DNA from: Fodinibius roseus
Lineage (GTDB): Bacteria; Bacteroidota; Rhodothermia; Balneolales; Balneolaceae
Reading direction: 5' to 3'
Assembly: GCF_900129315.1 (NCBI RefSeq)
Contig: NZ_FQUS01000020.1
Span: 30,730 to 94,729, forward strand
DNA: 64,000 nucleotides
In this document: positions 45,455-54,037 of the stretch, one piece after another
How the letters are laid out: every line of letters starts with the position of its first letter
Numbering within the stretch: position 1 is the first letter of the stretch
The notes under the pieces: model-generated
The model's database searches: none
Told to the model about the DNA's origin: nothing
The model's input: the letters and a program-made list of their open reading frames with translations, nothing else
Program-made: the position numbers and the translations under genes

Positions 45455-45985
45455 CTAAAGCTCTGCAGCAATTCTTTTTGCCCAGTTTAGGGCTCCATTC
45501 TTTAACTCTTTTTCAGTATTAATGAGCTGAATGCGGTTTATTAGCTCACTTGAATCGATCATCTCTTCAATAAGTAGTCTTCTCACAAACGCCCGATCTT
45601 TATCCCGAAAAGCGATGAGCTTGCTGGCTGCCAAGTCGTGTGCTTCTACGCACCATCCAATCTTGTTTGCATCCATATAGTCCTGCACTTTGGTCGTTCG
45701 TTCTTTCCAGCCGTTCGGTAGAGAAGCGGTTTCAAGAGATACGCCATGGACATAAAAATCGTGGGTCTGGTGAAAGGGTGAGTTCTCTCCCAAAGCCCCG
45801 TCAATTTTATCAATGGTTTCCGGTTTATTTTTGGGACTTAAATCAACCTCAATGGATTGTCGTAACTGCTCATCAGCATCTGGATATTGACCTAGTATAG
45901 CCTGAAACCCGAAAATGTAGAGCTCACTATCACCTGTTATCTCACAGGCCGCCCGGATAGCATGTTCAAGTTGTTCTCTATTCAT
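45455..45985 (-). CDS. DUF6036-type nucleotidyltransferase-fold protein
   Basis: This 176-residue protein of the nucleotidyltransferase fold has ELYIFGFQAILGQYPDAD and RQSIEVDLSP, the latter a likely metal-binding SxExD motif. Family members occur with HTH partners as abortive-infection or toxin-antitoxin-like pairs. The ATG at 45985 overlaps the upstream gene's stop (ATGAATAG) and has GGAAAG upstream, so it is chosen over the TTG at 46015. Toxicity is inference from the pair arrangement. Confidence 0.65.
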   Translation of the reverse strand: MNREQLEHAIRAACEITGDSELYIFGFQAILGQYPDADEQLRQSIEVDLSPKNKPETIDKIDGALGENSPFHQTHDFYVHGVSLETASLPNGWKERTTKVQDYMDANKIGWCVEAHDLAASKLIAFRDKDRAFVRRLLIEEMIDSSELINRIQLINTEKELKNGALNWAKRIAAEL

Positions 45986-46955
45986 GATCTTTCCGTTCAG
46001 ATTTAAGTTTCTCAAGCTTAGTACGCTCGTTATCCTTCAATACAGGCCAGAAGGGCAGAGATTGTCGCAAGCGGGTAGAACGTTCTGAATCTGACTCTAA
46101 AAACTTCTTCAGGCGTTGCAGCGACATGCTTTCAAGGATGTGCTTCCATTCTTGGAATTCTTTTTTCTCACCAGAACTGATTTGTGAGATATGATTCTCA
46201 AGATATTTAATCGTCCGTTGAATGATTTCCGGATACGTTTTAAGGAGCTCGGTCCAAGCTTTTGAATCAATGAGCGATTGATGGTCCAAGTCTTCGTGAC
46301 TACTTTTTCCATCACTCTCACTTATTGAGTTCTCAAGATAATGCTGTGGATCCGTTCCCCAAAGTAAGATGATATTCTCCATATCTATTGGAGGTCTGGC
46401 CTCTATATCAGCTAAAGTTATTCCATTTATATCAATGGTTACATCAAACTCTTTTTCAATGCCAGAGTTACGAAGTTGGTCTCTGAATTGGTCTGTTATT
46501 TTATCGATTGACTTAACGTCACCCAAAAGGGCTATTCGAATTGGGTCCCCATACTCATCAGAGCCCAGAGCAACCTTCCCAAATATCCAGGCTGATTTGG
46601 GTTTTGACTCAAGACTTTTAATGGTTTCTTTCAGATTCTCAATCAAAGAATCGGAGTATTCTCTCTCTGCCTTAAACAGTTCTTTGATGGCAGGTGCCAA
46701 GGGGTGGGCATTTCTAATCTCTACCTGCTGGCTTTTTCCACTACCAGTGTACTGAATAATACCTGTTTTAACCATTCGAGTTACCACCTTATGAATTCCC
46801 GGTAGGGACAGACCAGTTCGGTCAGCCAGTTCGCTGTGGCTCATAGCTTCTCTGGCTTCTACTAAGCACCGAAGAAGACGTACATTTGCTTGATATCCCA
46901 ATATCTCATTTAAGGAGTTCCTTAAAGCACTATTATGATCTTTAATCGGCCTCAT
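45978..46955 (-). CDS. Winged-helix protein with a degenerate nucleotidyltransferase domain
   Basis: This 325-residue protein has a MarR-like winged helix at the N-terminus (SHSELADRTGLSLPGIHKVV, then TRMVKTGIIQYTG). Next is a segment like the start of a nucleotidyltransferase domain (SAWIFGKVALGSDEYGDP) in which the usual GSxxxGxxxxxSDxD signature is degraded. The acidic, helical C-terminal part is not recognisable. It is followed by the DUF6036 gene with an 8-base overlap. The likely role is antitoxin or repressor. Confidence 0.6.
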   Translation of the reverse strand: MRPIKDHNSALRNSLNEILGYQANVRLLRCLVEAREAMSHSELADRTGLSLPGIHKVVTRMVKTGIIQYTGSGKSQQVEIRNAHPLAPAIKELFKAEREYSDSLIENLKETIKSLESKPKSAWIFGKVALGSDEYGDPIRIALLGDVKSIDKITDQFRDQLRNSGIEKEFDVTIDINGITLADIEARPPIDMENIILLWGTDPQHYLENSISESDGKSSHEDLDHQSLIDSKAWTELLKTYPEIIQRTIKYLENHISQISSGEKKEFQEWKHILESMSLQRLKKFLESDSERSTRLRQSLPFWPVLKDNERTKLEKLKSERKDHE

Positions 46956-47369
46956 AAACTACTGTTTAATATAATTAACTACTGTTAGTATAAGTGAACT
47001 ATAGTTAAGGGCAAATATTGCATGGTTATCGTTAACTGTTCACGGAACGTGAGCATAGAGAATAAATGAACAGATTAAGTAATGAAGAAAAACCTTTTGA
47101 AGACACCGGATGGAAAAGCATATTGGTTGCAAATTAATGCTTCATTTCTATACCTAAGTGCAATTCTGCAATAGAGTATTAGTGTATTGTTTGAAGGTTT
47201 GGCCCATTATCCTACGATTAGTTAGCAAATGTACCAACTATTTACATAATCTGTTGCAAAAAGTGAAATAACTTCACGCAGAAATTTTACCTTAAAGAGA
47301 AGAGTCTAAAAATGCTGTTTATATGGAATAAAGGGTGTTTTTTAGGGGTTTAAAGAAGGGAATAAAAAG

Positions 47370-47416
47370 TGGGCCCGGAGGGACTTGAACCCCCGACCAA
47401 TCGATTATGAGTCGAT
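47370..47416 (-). tRNA. 3' fragment of a CAT-anticodon tRNA, likely an attachment site
   Basis: On the minus strand a complete anticodon stem-loop (arms ATCGA and TCGAT around CTCATAA, anticodon CAT) is followed by a correct T-arm and the 3' acceptor strand CGGGCCC plus discriminator A. The sequence 5' of the anticodon stem does not form a D-arm, and the 5' acceptor strand does not match beyond the first five bases. So only the 3' half is a tRNA (Met or lysidine-Ile type). This is the usual trace of a tyrosine recombinase element integrated in a tRNA gene. No intact partner was found in the window. Confidence 0.75.
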
Positions 47417-47461
47417 ATGAAATAGCGCTTCAGAGGACTTATGGCCCTATTTTATATAAAC

Positions 47462-47483
47462 TTGTTCAAACTTTTGTTCAAAC
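47462..47483. repeat. Direct repeat pair next to the tRNA fragment
   Basis: Two copies of TTGTTCAAAC at 47462-47471 and 47474-47483 (12-base spacing) lie just beyond the tRNA fragment. Such paired short repeats near attachment sites are commonly integrase arm-binding sites. Inference. Confidence 0.5.
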
Positions 47484-47530
47484 AAGAAGATTATATTAGG
47501 AATAGTTAGCTCCCATATAGACTTGTGAAA

Positions 47531-47632
47531 TTATTTTTTCTTATTCTTTTCACTTTCCTTTCTATCCAAACCGAGAGATCGATTAGCGCCGCCGCCCTTG
47601 GGTCTGCTGGTAAGTGAATATCCTTTAGCCAT
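47531..47632 (-). CDS. Small basic protein, 33 residues
   Basis: An ATG at 47632 with GAGGA upstream opens a 33-residue frame (MAKGYSLTSRPKGGGANRSL, then GLDRKESEKNKKK) that ends with a lysine-rich tail. It is unusually balanced for a chance frame. Family not recognised. Confidence 0.4.
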   Translation of the reverse strand: MAKGYSLTSRPKGGGANRSLGLDRKESEKNKKK

Positions 47633-47889
47633 AAATAATTATCCTCTGTTTATTTTACTTAAAATTATTTCTCAATATAGTAATAAATATCAAAACATAT
47701 ATAATCGTCCTATATGAATTAACTTAGAGAAAATAGTAAATGAACTCTAAATAATTATTTCTCCCATTTCTCCTGAAAAATCTACCTGTACGAATTGCAA
47801 ATTCCTCTCATCATTCTCAATCTGTCCAACTTTTCCTTATTAAAACGACACCAGGGGGCAGTCCAGGGCACTTTAAGAAGTGAAATATT

Positions 47890-47940
47890 AGCCGTAAGGT
47901 GTTGACTCATAAGGGGTTATCATTTTACGGCTTTTCTTTT
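47890..47940 (+). terminator. Possible terminator hairpin
   Basis: AGCCGTAA at 47890-47897 pairs with TTACGGCT at 47925-47932. The second arm continues into TTTCTTTT. The loop is long (27 bases), so the call is tentative. No gene of known function lies upstream on this strand. Confidence 0.4.
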
Positions 47941-47960
47941 GGTAAAACATTGGTAAAACA
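47939..47960. repeat. Tandem direct repeat TTGGTAAAACA
   Basis: Two perfect 11-base copies of TTGGTAAAACA (47939-47949 and 47950-47960). Similar repeats occur near attachment sites of tyrosine integrases in this phylum. They may be arm sites of a second, older insertion. Confidence 0.4.
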
Positions 47961-48378
47961 AATCGGTTGCTAAGTTTGATTTCTCTTCTCTCAGTTGTAT
48001 TCAATTTTCGCACAAATCTAATCCTCAAATAGTATAATTCTTGTGCGAAAAGTTGTTTTATCAGATACTGATTTCTTGCAATTATACAATACGAACTAAC
48101 TATGTATCACTGGCTCAACCAAAGCTGTATCTGAAACAGTTGTATCTACCCGAGTAGTATCGATACTTAGCCCTCCATAGAATGAGATTCAACCTGTTGA
48201 CTATTCCCTCAAGCAGAAACCTTAGGAAAAATAATTACCAAAAATTGTTTACTCATAATTCGTCAGCACCGTCCAATTTGCTGTCCCTTCTTGCCATTTC
48301 CCAACTTTTTACTACCTTGTAGTTAATTGAATTTTAAAACGTTGGTCCCGATATCATCAAGGCTGTAACCTAATAATA

Positions 48379-51123
48379 ATGAGTTCAAAGAATCTTACGC
48401 CGGAACAGCAGGCGCGACAAAAAATTGATAAACAACTCAAAGAGTCCGGATGGGATATCCAAGGCAAGGATAACATCAACTTTAATGAGTCAAAAGGCGT
48501 TGCTATTCGTGAATATCAGACTGATTCTGGGCCAGCGGATTACATTTCTTTTGTAGATAAAACACCGACAGCTGTCATTGAAGCAAAACGGGCTGAGGAA
48601 GGTCACCGGTTACTACAGGTTGAAGAGCAGTCAAATCGGTACTCTTCAAGCGATTTACAGTATATAGGTGAAGCCTCACTTCCATTTCTATATGAAAGTA
48701 ACGGAGAGATTACCCGTTTTACGAATTTAAATGATCCCAAGCCGCGTTCCAGAGAGGTTTTTTCATTTCACCGTCCTAAGACGTTACAAAAATTGCTAAA
48801 TCAGGACAGAACACTTAGAGAACGACTGCAGGACTTGCCTGAACTAAATACAGATGGACTTCGGGACTGTCAGATTTCGGCTATCCGAAATTTAGAGCAG
48901 TCTTTTAAAAAAGGACGGCCACGCGCTTTAGTTCAAATGGCTACAGGTTCAGGAAAAACCTTTACAGCCATCACTGAAATCTATCGGTTACTGAAATACG
49001 CCGATGCCAGACGTATTTTATTTCTGGTGGATACTACGAACTTGGGTGAACAGGCCGAGCAGGAGTTTATGAAATACACTCCTACGGGAGAAAATCGGAA
49101 ATTTACTGAGCTGTATCCAGTTCAACTGCTGCGCTCCAGTTACATTGCTCCCGACAGCAAGGTGTGTATTAGTACTATTCAGCGTATGTACTCCATATTG
49201 AAGGGAGAAGAGCTTGATGAATGGAATGAGCAGGAAAGCCCCAATGAGCAACATCAGCCTAATGAGCCGGTACCAGTGGCCTATAATGAAGATGTACCCA
49301 TTGAGTTTTTCGATTTTATTGTGATCGATGAATGTCACCGTTCTATATATAACCTCTGGCGACAGGTATTGGATTATTTTGATGCCTTCCAGGTAGGATT
49401 AACGGCTACGCCGGACAATCGAACCTTCGGCTATTTTAAAGAAAACGTGGTCAGTGAATATTCCCATGAACGGGCCGTAGCCGATGGTGTTAACGTTGGC
49501 TATGATGTCTTTACTATTGATACTGAGATTACCAAGAACGGCAAGGAAATTAAGGCCATGGAATACGTTGAAAAGCGGGAAAAGTTAACGCGGAAGAAAC
49601 GCTGGGAACAACTGGATGAAGATGTGGAATATTCTGCATCACAGCTGGACAAAGATGTCGTTAATCCCAGCCAAATCAGAAATATTATCAAAGCTTTTCG
49701 TGATAATCTGCCTGTTATATTTCTCGACAGAGATGAAGTTCCCAAAACACTCATCTTCGCTAAAACTGATAGCCACTGTGGTGATATTATTAAAACAGTA
49801 CGGGAGGAGTTTGGGGAAGGTAATGACTTCTGCAAGAAGGTTACCTATAAGACGGAGGAAGATCCTAAGTCAGTGCTTCAGCAGTTCCGTAATGAATATT
49901 ATCCGCGTATTGCGGTGACGGTAGATATGATCGCTACGGGAACGGATGTAAAACCTATTGAATGCCTGCTATTCATGCGAGATGTAAAAAGTCGCAACTA
50001 TTTTGAACAGATGAAGGGACGAGGAACCCGGACCCTGCAAAAAGAAGATTTAGAACGTGTTACCCCATCCGCTAAAACGGACAAAACGCACTTTGTGATT
50101 GTCGATGCTGTGGGCGTTACAAAAAGTGTAAAAACAGATAGTAGGCCACTGGAGCAAAATAAATCTGTGGATACAAAAGACCTACTGCATCATATTATGA
50201 TGGGTAGTGCCGATGAAGATTTTTATGATTCCGCTGCTAATCGACTGGCTCGGTTGAATAAGGAGTTGGATGACCGACAAAAAGAAAAGTTTGAAGAACT
50301 GGCCGGTAAACCTATTAACACCGTGGTAAATAAGTTGCTGGATGCGCATAATCCGGACAAGATTAAAGAACTTGCCCAGAAACCGGAAGATGAAGGCGGC
50401 ACCGACGGTGATGAGGAAAAGGCACAGGAAAAATTAAAAGAAAAAGCCTCGTCTATCTTTACGGGAGAACTGATTGAATATATTACCGAAGCTCGAAAAA
50501 CAAAGGAACAAATCATTGATACGACAAATCGGGATAAGATTACAAATGTAGGATGGGATAAAGAGCAAAAACAGATTTCAGAAGCCGTTACAGAAGATTT
50601 TAAAAACTATATCCGGGAGAATAAAGATGAAATTATAGCTTTTAAGATTTTCTACGATCAGCCTCACCGAATGAAAGAGGTGACCTATCAAATGATTAAG
50701 GATGTAGTGGAACAAATCAAGCAAGACAAACCTAATTTGGCTCCTTTGAATGTCTGGAGGGCTTATTCTAAGCTGGAAGAGTATAACGGGAAAGATCCTC
50801 AATCGGAACTGACGGCCTTGGTGGCGCTGCTACGCAAGGTATGTGGACTGGATAGTGAGTTACGCCCTTTTGATAAAATGGTGGACAAAAACTTCCAAGA
50901 CTGGGTATTCGATAAGCAGGCCGGACCGCTTAAGTTTAATGAAGAACAGATGGAATGGCTTCGCATGATTAAAAACCATATTGCTACTTCCATGCATTTC
51001 TCCAAAGATGATCTGGACTATGCTCCGTTTGATGCACAAGGTGGGATAGGACGTATGTATAAGCTTTTTGGGGATCAGATGGATGATATAATCGAAGAAA
51101 TGAATGAGGAGTTGGTCGCTTAA
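48379..51123 (+). CDS. hsdR: Type I restriction enzyme endonuclease/translocase subunit HsdR
   Basis: HsdR translocates and cleaves DNA when the HsdM/HsdS complex detects unmethylated sites. The 914-residue protein has an N-terminal PD-(D/E)XK nuclease (Asp54, then Glu68-Ala-Lys70), a Walker A motif (MATGSGKTF, Lys193), the DECH box (Asp317-Glu-Cys-His) and a motif VI-like MKGRGTRT. A C-terminal helical region of the EcoEI-type follows (GRMYKLFG near the end). It is the first gene of the operon, with a 126-base gap before the next gene; the remaining genes are tightly packed. Confidence 0.95.
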   Translation: MSSKNLTPEQQARQKIDKQLKESGWDIQGKDNINFNESKGVAIREYQTDSGPADYISFVDKTPTAVIEAKRAEEGHRLLQVEEQSNRYSSSDLQYIGEASLPFLYESNGEITRFTNLNDPKPRSREVFSFHRPKTLQKLLNQDRTLRERLQDLPELNTDGLRDCQISAIRNLEQSFKKGRPRALVQMATGSGKTFTAITEIYRLLKYADARRILFLVDTTNLGEQAEQEFMKYTPTGENRKFTELYPVQLLRSSYIAPDSKVCISTIQRMYSILKGEELDEWNEQESPNEQHQPNEPVPVAYNEDVPIEFFDFIVIDECHRSIYNLWRQVLDYFDAFQVGLTATPDNRTFGYFKENVVSEYSHERAVADGVNVGYDVFTIDTEITKNGKEIKAMEYVEKREKLTRKKRWEQLDEDVEYSASQLDKDVVNPSQIRNIIKAFRDNLPVIFLDRDEVPKTLIFAKTDSHCGDIIKTVREEFGEGNDFCKKVTYKTEEDPKSVLQQFRNEYYPRIAVTVDMIATGTDVKPIECLLFMRDVKSRNYFEQMKGRGTRTLQKEDLERVTPSAKTDKTHFVIVDAVGVTKSVKTDSRPLEQNKSVDTKDLLHHIMMGSADEDFYDSAANRLARLNKELDDRQKEKFEELAGKPINTVVNKLLDAHNPDKIKELAQKPEDEGGTDGDEEKAQEKLKEKASSIFTGELIEYITEARKTKEQIIDTTNRDKITNVGWDKEQKQISEAVTEDFKNYIRENKDEIIAFKIFYDQPHRMKEVTYQMIKDVVEQIKQDKPNLAPLNVWRAYSKLEEYNGKDPQSELTALVALLRKVCGLDSELRPFDKMVDKNFQDWVFDKQAGPLKFNEEQMEWLRMIKNHIATSMHFSKDDLDYAPFDAQGGIGRMYKLFGDQMDDIIEEMNEELVA

Positions 51124-51148
51124 TTATGTCTGTTAGACTAAGAGATTT

Positions 51149-51182
51149 CTTAATCTAATAAAACGCCTATTATTAGATTAAG
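51149..51182. promoter_or_regulatory. Palindrome in the gap between hsdR and the HEPN gene
   Basis: A perfect 12-base inverted repeat (arms CTTAATCTAATA at 51149-51160 and TATTAGATTAAG at 51171-51182, loop 10). It is not followed by a T-run, so terminator function is doubtful. It could be an operator or an RNA hairpin that separates expression of hsdR from the following cassette. Confidence 0.5.
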
Positions 51183-51249
51183 GGGTGACAACAAGTGGTC
51201 AGGCAAATGAATTATAGTTACTGCCTAAGTTTCAATTAATGACGAGGTT

Positions 51250-52605
51250 ATGGAGAGGTTTCAATTTTACGGTGATTTAGAAAAAATTGTCCAAGGAAAT
51301 GGGAAACTGTTTTTAAAAGACGAGAACGAATTAAAAGTAAGTTTTGAAATTGCGAAACGGGGTGAAGAAAAGCTGCTGTTCAATTTAATCAGTAGTGATA
51401 ACACTGATCCTTTGAATTTATTTTCTTTAATGAAATCTGAACAATTTGATAGAATTGAAGGAAATGACGATAAAGGCAGGAAAGTTATTGTTACCGATTT
51501 ACTCGTAAAGGATTCGACAAGTGGCACAAAAACAGATTCGAAAGTTTTTGTGAATGGATATGCGGGACAGTGCCGAATTGGGAAAAAGGAGATAAAAGAA
51601 GGATATACTGCCAATTTTGATCTCTTCAATTTTTTATTTCATGGGAATCAATCTAAAATAGAAGAAAATAAAAACGGGGAAAAAATTACAAGATCAATAT
51701 TACAACTTGATTTTTCTGATTTTCATTGTAGAATTGAACAAACCAAGGACTATTCTATAACCAAGCAACTTTTAAAGAGGCAGGGAGGCGTTTTAAAAAC
51801 ATCTACACTTTCAACAAAAGTTAGTAATCAGACTGATTATGATTCAACTTTCGAAAAGGTTAGAAAATTGTGCCAATTGCTTTCAGTGGCAAGGAGTACA
51901 TTTATTAATTGGGGCTCCTGTAGAGTTATAAATACTGATGGAAAGGTCGTTTATGAACTTCATGGAAATGCTCAATCAAGATACTTTCATGAAACCAATC
52001 TTATCAAGGACCTGCCAGGAGATACTGAAAGTTTCTTAAAATCTGCGTGGCTAGCATATGACAAGTACGAAAAAGTTTTTGATCTACGTAGATTTCTTTA
52101 TGGCTACGCAGACACCTTCATGAACAGCTATATCGAAACTCGGTGCTTAAACATAGCAGCATTAACAGAAAGCATAAGTTCACGTTGGGCCATTAGTGAG
52201 GGTCGCGATAGATTTTTAGATGAAAAAGTATTCAGAAAGCAACTACCAAAACTAAAAAAAGGTGTAAAAGCAATTCTTGAGATAGTGTTTGACAAAATTA
52301 AGGAATCGTATGTTTATGTGATGCTTTCAAAAATCAAGGGATTTAATAGACGCCCATTAGACTGGAAATTAAAAAGGTTGAGAAAGGAATTTGATTGTCC
52401 GGTAACTGACGATGAAATAAAACGATTTGTTTACAATCGAGATAGTCTTGCTCATAGCTCACTATTTCCAGAAGATGAGGATAATACGGAGTCATTTTTA
52501 TTCATGAGACATTTTTTAGATCGAATAGTAATAAGTGTCTTAGGGTACTCAGGCAATTATTTCGATATGGAAATCAGGGAAGAAAAGTCTCTTTTAGACA
52601 ATTAA
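51250..52605 (+). CDS. HEPN RNase-like protein embedded in the hsd operon (ApeA-like)
   Basis: This 451-residue protein has two parts. The N-terminal half is beta-rich and resembles the ApeA N-terminal domain (GDLEKIVQGNGKLFLKDEN onward). The C-terminal helical half carries the RNase motif Rx4H: Arg397-Asp398-Ser-Leu-Ala-His402 in NRDSLAHSSL, with the polar residue after Arg that HEPN RNases usually have. HEPN proteins with this layout are abortive-infection effectors (ApeA, and more distantly the PrrC anticodon nuclease). The local base composition is AT-richer than hsdR and hsdM. It lies between hsdR and hsdS, 10 bases before hsdS. Its trigger and target are unknown. Confidence 0.65.
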   Translation: MERFQFYGDLEKIVQGNGKLFLKDENELKVSFEIAKRGEEKLLFNLISSDNTDPLNLFSLMKSEQFDRIEGNDDKGRKVIVTDLLVKDSTSGTKTDSKVFVNGYAGQCRIGKKEIKEGYTANFDLFNFLFHGNQSKIEENKNGEKITRSILQLDFSDFHCRIEQTKDYSITKQLLKRQGGVLKTSTLSTKVSNQTDYDSTFEKVRKLCQLLSVARSTFINWGSCRVINTDGKVVYELHGNAQSRYFHETNLIKDLPGDTESFLKSAWLAYDKYEKVFDLRRFLYGYADTFMNSYIETRCLNIAALTESISSRWAISEGRDRFLDEKVFRKQLPKLKKGVKAILEIVFDKIKESYVYVMLSKIKGFNRRPLDWKLKRLRKEFDCPVTDDEIKRFVYNRDSLAHSSLFPEDEDNTESFLFMRHFLDRIVISVLGYSGNYFDMEIREEKSLLDN

Positions 52606-52615
52606 AGATTGGATT

Positions 52616-54022
52616 ATGTGGGAAACGGAAAATCTTGGTGAAATAGTAAGCTTCAAAGGTGGTGGTACTCCTTCAAAACAAAACCCGAGTTTTTGGAATG
52701 GAAATATACCTTGGGCATCCGTTAAGGACATCAAAGGAGATTATCTTGAAAAAACTGAATCCAAAATTACACAAGAGGGGGTTAAAAACAGTTCAACAAA
52801 AGTGTGTTCTGCTGGTGATTTAATTCTAATTACTCGAATTTCTCCTGGTAAATCTATAATCAGCAAAATTGATTGTGCTATTAATCAAGATTTGAAAATT
52901 GTAGATGTTAATGGAGACATTGATAAAATGTTTCTTCATTATTATTTCAAATCACAAATCAATGAGGTTGAAAAAAAATCAAGTGGGACCACAGTGTTAG
53001 GAATTTCATTAAATGAATTGAAGCAATTAACAGTCCCAGTCCCCCCACTCCCTACCCAACACCGCATTGTCGAAAAAATTGAAGAACTCTTCTCTGACCT
53101 CGACAACGGCATCAAAAACCTCAAGAAAGCCAAACAACAACTTGAAACGTATAAGCAGTCTGTGCTTAAAGCCGCTTTTGAAGGGAAGCTGACTAAAGGG
53201 TGGCGAGAGCAGCAGAATGATTTGCCCACTCCGGAGGAATTGAAGCAGCAAATAGAGGAAGAACGTAAAAAGTACCGAGAACAACAGCTTAAGGAATGGC
53301 AGCAGGAAGTTGAGGAGTGGAAGGAACAGGGTGAGCCTGGGCAAAAGCCTAGGAAACCGAGAAAGCCTAAGGATTTAGATCCTTTAGAAGATGATGAGTT
53401 AGAGGAATTGCCGAATATTCAGGATGACTGGTTTTATCATCAATTGTATTATTTAGGTGAACTTGGAAGAGGGAGATCAAGGCACCGACCAAGAAGTGAT
53501 GAAAAATTATTCAAAGATGGCCAATATCCTTTTATCCAAACTGGGCAAGTTAGAAATGCGAACAAATATGTGACTGAGTATAATAAGTGCTACAACGATT
53601 TTGGTTTAGAACAAAGCAAATTGTGGCCATCTGGAACCCTTTGCATAACAATTGCTGCAAATATAGCAGAAACCGCTTTTTTAAAATTTGATGCTTGTTT
53701 TCCTGATAGTGTTGTTGGATTTACAGGGCATAATAACATTATCAACAAGGAATTTATTTACTATTACTTCCATGCCATTCAGAAGAGATTAGAAGCCTAT
53801 GCACCAGCAACAGCACAAAAAAATATTAATCTGACAATTTTAGAGAATCTTACTATTCCTTATTGCTCACCCAAAGAACAATTTCAAATTGTCAATGAAT
53901 TAGAATCTCGACTATCCGTAGTCGATCAAAACTTAAATACGATAGAACAAGAGCTTCAAAAATCTAAAGCATTACGCCAAAGTATTCTTAAAAGAGCATT
54001 TGAAGGGAAGCTAATTAACTGA
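52616..54022 (+). CDS. hsdS: Type I restriction specificity subunit HsdS
   Basis: HsdS recognises the bipartite DNA target. The 468-residue protein has two target-recognition domains: the first starts MWETENLGEIVSFKGGGTPS, the second begins near DDWFYHQLYYLGELGRG. Each is followed by a conserved coiled-coil spacer (PPLPTQHRIVEKIEELFSDL and SPKEQFQIVNELESRL) ending in AAFEGKLT and RAFEGKL. A highly charged linker (about residues 205-265, Lys/Glu/Arg rich) lies between the halves and is longer than usual. Complete and in frame. Confidence 0.93.
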   Translation: MWETENLGEIVSFKGGGTPSKQNPSFWNGNIPWASVKDIKGDYLEKTESKITQEGVKNSSTKVCSAGDLILITRISPGKSIISKIDCAINQDLKIVDVNGDIDKMFLHYYFKSQINEVEKKSSGTTVLGISLNELKQLTVPVPPLPTQHRIVEKIEELFSDLDNGIKNLKKAKQQLETYKQSVLKAAFEGKLTKGWREQQNDLPTPEELKQQIEEERKKYREQQLKEWQQEVEEWKEQGEPGQKPRKPRKPKDLDPLEDDELEELPNIQDDWFYHQLYYLGELGRGRSRHRPRSDEKLFKDGQYPFIQTGQVRNANKYVTEYNKCYNDFGLEQSKLWPSGTLCITIAANIAETAFLKFDACFPDSVVGFTGHNNIINKEFIYYYFHAIQKRLEAYAPATAQKNINLTILENLTIPYCSPKEQFQIVNELESRLSVVDQNLNTIEQELQKSKALRQSILKRAFEGKLIN

Positions 54023-54037
54023 TCAACAAAAAGTACT

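Larger units (their letters stand above)
46956..48378. other. Long non-coding junction region
   Basis: About 1.4 kb with no full-length gene, holding the tRNA fragment, the paired direct repeats, a small 33-codon frame and a hairpin. A 23-codon frame at about 47068-47139 starting MNRLSNEEKPFED may be a gene remnant. The region looks like stacked integration boundaries between the nucleotidyltransferase pair and the restriction locus. Confidence 0.5.

Noticed and set aside
47370..47450. A complete tRNA gene at the island boundary
   Set aside because: The 5' half does not form a D-arm and the acceptor pairing fails after five bases, so only the 3' part is a tRNA.
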